Below are positions 60,041-64,000 of a DNA stretch of 64,000 nucleotides, piece by piece. A program made the translations under genes and the position numbers. Under the pieces are notes generated by a model. It saw nothing but the letters and a program-made list of their open reading frames with translations. It did no database searches and was not told the origin of the DNA. The stretch's first letter is position 1. Each line of letters starts with the position of its first letter. Source of the stretch: Nyssa sinensis (taxonomy: Eukaryota > Streptophyta > Magnoliopsida > Cornales > Nyssaceae); contig CM018052.1 in the NCBI GenBank assembly GCA_008638375.1, positions 18,318,450-18,382,449 on the forward strand, written 5' to 3'.

Positions 60041-60589
60041 CTACAACATTCACCTCTAGAAAAATAAGACAATTACGACAGTGCAATATTAACTCAATAC
60101 AGGACATTTCCAAGTCCTTTTGGACACTATGTCTGGACTTGACCTCAACTAGGGTCAAAAGTTAGCTTGATCATGGGTCAAGTTTACCTAAGCTAAGTCA
60201 ATAAAACTAAATCGGTTGAGTGATGAAGACATCACTAATCTAAAGTGAGGAAAATATCACACCAAATACTGTGAATGAATAAATAAAATAATTACTTATT
60301 AATTAGAAGAAAAATAGAAAAAAAATACAGTATAAAAACATAAAATGTTGGTAAAAATAAAATAAAAACAGATTAGATTATTTTAAGTATTTTATGACAT
60401 ACATAATAGTAGAGGCCAAATACACACACTCAAGTGTATATATGTGTGTATATATATATATGTATTAAAATACATGAAAAAATAAAAGAAAAATGAACAA
60501 AAAGGAATTTTGCCCATCATGTGCCATTATGTGACTTACACATGTTGGGAAAAGATGACACACATTATGTGTGGGTTGGTGTATGTATG

Positions 60590-60594
<5 letters not shown>

Positions 60595-60628
<34 letters not shown>

Positions 60629-60731
60629 GGAGGAAAAAGAGGATGACAATAAGAGAAAAAGAAGGGAAGTGATCCCTATGACAAGCCTAAAAGTTGCATA
60701 TAGCAACCTTGAAAAGACTACAATTCAGCCA

Positions 60732-60780
<49 letters not shown>
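60595..60780. repeat. (TA)n and (GA)n microsatellites
   Basis: TA repeats at about 60595-60624 and GA repeats at about 60736-60779, in AT-rich non-coding DNA. Confidence 0.9.
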
Positions 60781-60782
<2 letters not shown>

Positions 60783-63700
60783 GAAGGAAAAGCTCTGCAT
60801 GTAACACATAAGAACCAATAATGAACAAGGATGAAGCTTAGAAGCTAATGAAGCCCAAAGAATAGGCATACAAGGACTAGAGAGAGAGAGAGAGTAGCCA
60901 TTGTAAGCTTTCTCTCACTAGAATTTCTCTCTTCTAATGTTGATTTTATAAGTTATAAATTTCAAGTACATAAACGTTACAATAAATGGATGAAAATGGT
61001 GAAAGAATGAGACTGTTTGGGCCGAGAAACCTTAAGAAAATTCTATAGCTAAAACTTGAAAAACTGAGTTTTAACCCAACATGAATAAATCTTGAAATTG
61101 AACCTAAGGATCAAAAGAACATAAAAAAAAGAAAGCCATAACAACTTGAGTAACTTAAAATGGTCAACAAACCAGTGAGAAATCTTGAGTTACAATCGTA
61201 GAGAGAGAATCAAATTAGTGTGTTTGAGTTAGATTTTCCTCATTTAGTGAATGAAAAGAGGTTTCTCAAGGTCCTAGGAAGAAAATAGGATAAAAACAGC
61301 TAAAAACCGTGAGTAAAACTCAATGAAATAAAGAGGAAAAATAATCGTTGGAAAGCCGGGCTCCGCTGGAGCACCGATTGTAACTCTCTATTTGGTGGCC
61401 AAATACTGAAATAACACCGAAAATAGACTCCTTGTAGGAAAATGGTTTAGAAACATGTGGACTGATTGCCGAAATTTGATCGCCATCGGTTGCCATCGCT
61501 AGAGAAGGCCATCAGCGCTGACGAGTCTTATTGTTAACAAGTCAACGGTCAATAGGTCAGGTCAGGTCTTAATTCTAAACGAGATGGTGTCATTTTATTA
61601 AATAGGGGATGATGCCATGTTGATGCAATGATGACAACGTAGACAAGACTGTACTAGTATGTGCCTGACCTTATTAGGCTGATCCACTTGATTCACGACC
61701 AGATCGGTCGATTCTTGAAAGAAATCAAAAGGGTTCAATTAAAAGTCAACTAAACTAATGGTTCAACCCTAATTTGACTGAATCAAAATTTTTAGAAAAT
61801 ATTTTTTGACACTAGAATTTTCTAATAATTATAAAAGGCCCAGAAAAATAAATAATAATTATTTTTAAACTATTAATTAAATAGGTAAAATTATCATTTT
61901 ACCCCTATGCTTAAATATAGTGTAATGAAGGCCAATTGAAATGCAAGACGAGTCTAACCCAATATTTTTGGGCATTCTGGACTCAATCACAGAGTTTGAT
62001 TTAGGAAATTGGACCCCAAAATATATGAATAGACAAACTGGACCAATTTCAAATGTGTCCTAATTTGTTAATTAAGCTACCAAATGAATACCAATGACTA
62101 TGAGAGTACCTATCCTAAGGTTTTTCGACGTTCTAGACTTAATGGTGAGATCCGTTTCATTAAATGAAGAAACAAAAATACAGACACATAGAAACGTGAA
62201 ACTCTCAAACTGCCCGTAATGATGTACGGGCTACCAGACTAACTAGAAAATATTTTTTTTAAAAAAGGAAACATAACATTGCTGGATACTCTGGACTTAA
62301 TGGCAAGGTCTAATTGAGCATCCGAGTACCTGAAGATGGTCCCGCATGAAAGTGAAAAATTATAAAAATGCCTCTAAACCTAAAGTAAGGTATGGAAAGG
62401 CTAATTAAGATCTAAAAAAACTCCTAAATTTAGTATCTTCAGCATTTCAGACCCAACGGTGATATCTGTTTAGGAAAAATAGAACACTGAAATAAATTAA
62501 AAAAGGACGAACACGTCCCTAAGACTTAATTAGGCTACCAGAAGCGTATAAAACATAAAGAGAAACCCATAAAAATATTTATAAGGACTTTCGAGTCTAA
62601 AAATGATATCTGTTTAAAATAATTTGGTAGTGAAAACAAGACATAAGAACGGTAAATTTACCAAACTACCTCTAAGACTTAATTAAGCAGTCAAATAAAC
62701 TCAAAAAGTGAAAAAATGGCATGTCTTATGACTAAAAGACCCTTTGGGTTCAATGATGAAGTTTGATAAGGTAAATAATAAAGTATCGAACAGGATAAGA
62801 CATGTAAAGAAAAAATGACCAAAATTCCCCTAAAGGCTAAAGTAAGCCATACAATGAACTACAAAGTGTTGAGAACTCTAATTAAAGACCATGTAGGAAT
62901 CTTAAACAGTAAGACTATGTCCAAAAGAGACTAAGGACCTAATGTATGCAAAGATTTAAGCTAAAATGAATACTGATATAGTATCAATGTATTTTGATCC
63001 ATGTTTTAGGATCACTAGCGAAGAAATAAAGATAAGATGAATGACAAAGCAAGTTAAGTAAGCAAGTAACTGTGGACTCTGGACCACATGTGAGTAACCT
63101 TAAACCTTGAAATAGAGACTTCTATTGAATATAGTTTTTACAATTTTATGATACTACACGCAATACCTCTATAGCTTTATGATATTATATAAAATGTTTT
63201 AACTGCGTGTTTTTATCAACCTATCTTTAAATTGTTTACATGAGACAAATAGCTTAGTGAGAAGTTTTGCAAGCCTGATTTTAGCATGAAACTTTATGCC
63301 ATATAACCACAAATATTCGTGCCCGATTGGGGGGTTAAACCATAGTCATGATACAATCATGGCCAGTTAGGAGGTTAAGCCAGGCTATGTAAGCCAAGAG
63401 TTCTAGATTACCCTTAGTCGCCCAGGTACATTACTTTACAAGACAAAGTTAAAGAAAAAAAGATTGCCATATACATTACTTCATTATTCAGTTTTTAGTT
63501 AAAGCTTTATGCTTACTATGATTTATCTTGCAAAACTAATTGGAAAATGAACTTTCATGATTTTTTAAATATCTTGCAATCAGTTATACGAATACATGTA
63601 ATACCTTTACCCGAATTGTAACCAAGCGACCCATGTAAACCCGAGCCGTTTGGGCTTTATGTTATGATATCGAATGAAATGGACAGTTTTGGAATCTAAA

Positions 63701-64000
63701 TAGTTTTGAATGTACAAATGATGCTTGGGCGATACCCGAGAAAGCCATGAACGAACATTAAAATATGTTTAAGTATAAGAGTATGTATATCTATACCTAC
63801 ATATCGATAATATGAATTAAAAAAATAAAATAAAATAAAATAAAAAAAAAATAAAAACCATGTATAAATATATATACAACCATGTATATATGAATGTTTA
63901 ACTATTTATAGATATATGGATATTTATATATACACAACCGTACATATGATAATATATAAGTTGTAACGTATATATATATATATATATAGTGTAATATTTA
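60781..64000 (+). repeat. Degenerate LTR-like region built of a roughly 150-bp module
   Basis: Blocks like GGACTCAATCACAGAGTTTG, GACTTAATGGTGAGATCCGT and GACTTAATGGCAAGGTCTAA recur near 61977, 62134, 62284, 62446, 62588 and 62746. Each is followed by an AAAATG-type stretch and a CCTAA-GACTTAATTAAG-like block. The same module is in the Tekay-type LTRs at 4275, 14880 and 47240. A paired GGGGGGTTAAACCA and AGGAGGTTAAGCCA block (63330-63385) resembles the GGGGGTAAACCGG stretch of the solo LTR at 15607. No gene is seen. LTR ends are not identified and it may continue past the window. Confidence 0.4.

Overview
The window is nuclear DNA of a flowering plant, most likely a eudicot. It holds one ordinary host gene, a three-exon gibberellin 2-oxidase on the minus strand at 57491-58983. 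Almost everything else is nested LTR retrotransposons of typical plant lineages (Ty3/gypsy Tat and Tekay-like, Ty1/copia), a LINE fragment, a foldback element and a SINE-like fragment. I cannot name the species.

Layout. 1-3321 is the 3' part of a Tat-type gypsy element (Tat-A): an antisense accessory gene, a polypurine tract and a 3' LTR. It abuts, and probably sits inside, the 5' LTR (about 3330-5754) of an old Tekay-like gypsy element whose gag starts at 5914. That gag is split by a second, very decayed Tat/Ogre-like element (6300-20672), which carries gag but no recognisable pol and itself contains a 3.16 kb solo LTR (13315-16478, TSD CAAAG). The Tekay-like gag resumes at 20673. A minus-strand Tat gag/protease fragment follows (about 21730-22600), then a LINE 3' end (22640-23298 and 30704-30872) split by a Ty1/copia element (23299-30703, TSD TTCTC). 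30873-34449 is AT-rich sequence with a 106-bp tandem duplication and a roughly 540-bp foldback element.

34450-49351 is a structurally complete Tat element (Tat-B): LTRs of 638/639 bp, TSD CATAT, a primer-binding site, gag-pol with a second RNase H, a 63-bp tandem array, a 35-bp array, a spliced antisense accessory gene, and a polypurine tract split by a 2.86 kb minus-strand solo LTR. Its gag-pol frame holds 11 premature stops, 9 of them TAG. The antisense gene adds three more stops, all TAG.

The sequence from 44694 to 51020 appears again at 51122-57445, across a 100-N gap. By eye the only internal differences are two simple-repeat lengths. This is almost certainly an uncollapsed contig overlap. 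Once collapsed, the 3' UTR of the gibberellin 2-oxidase lies about 1.7 kb from the right end of Tat-B.

Upstream of that gene (58984-64000) there is AT-rich DNA, a SINE-like fragment near 59930, and a degenerate LTR-like region (about 60600-64000) built of a roughly 150-bp module also seen in the Tekay-type LTRs. The retroelement genes are all broken here. The gibberellin 2-oxidase is the only gene that looks intact, and it would inactivate gibberellins by 2-beta-hydroxylation.
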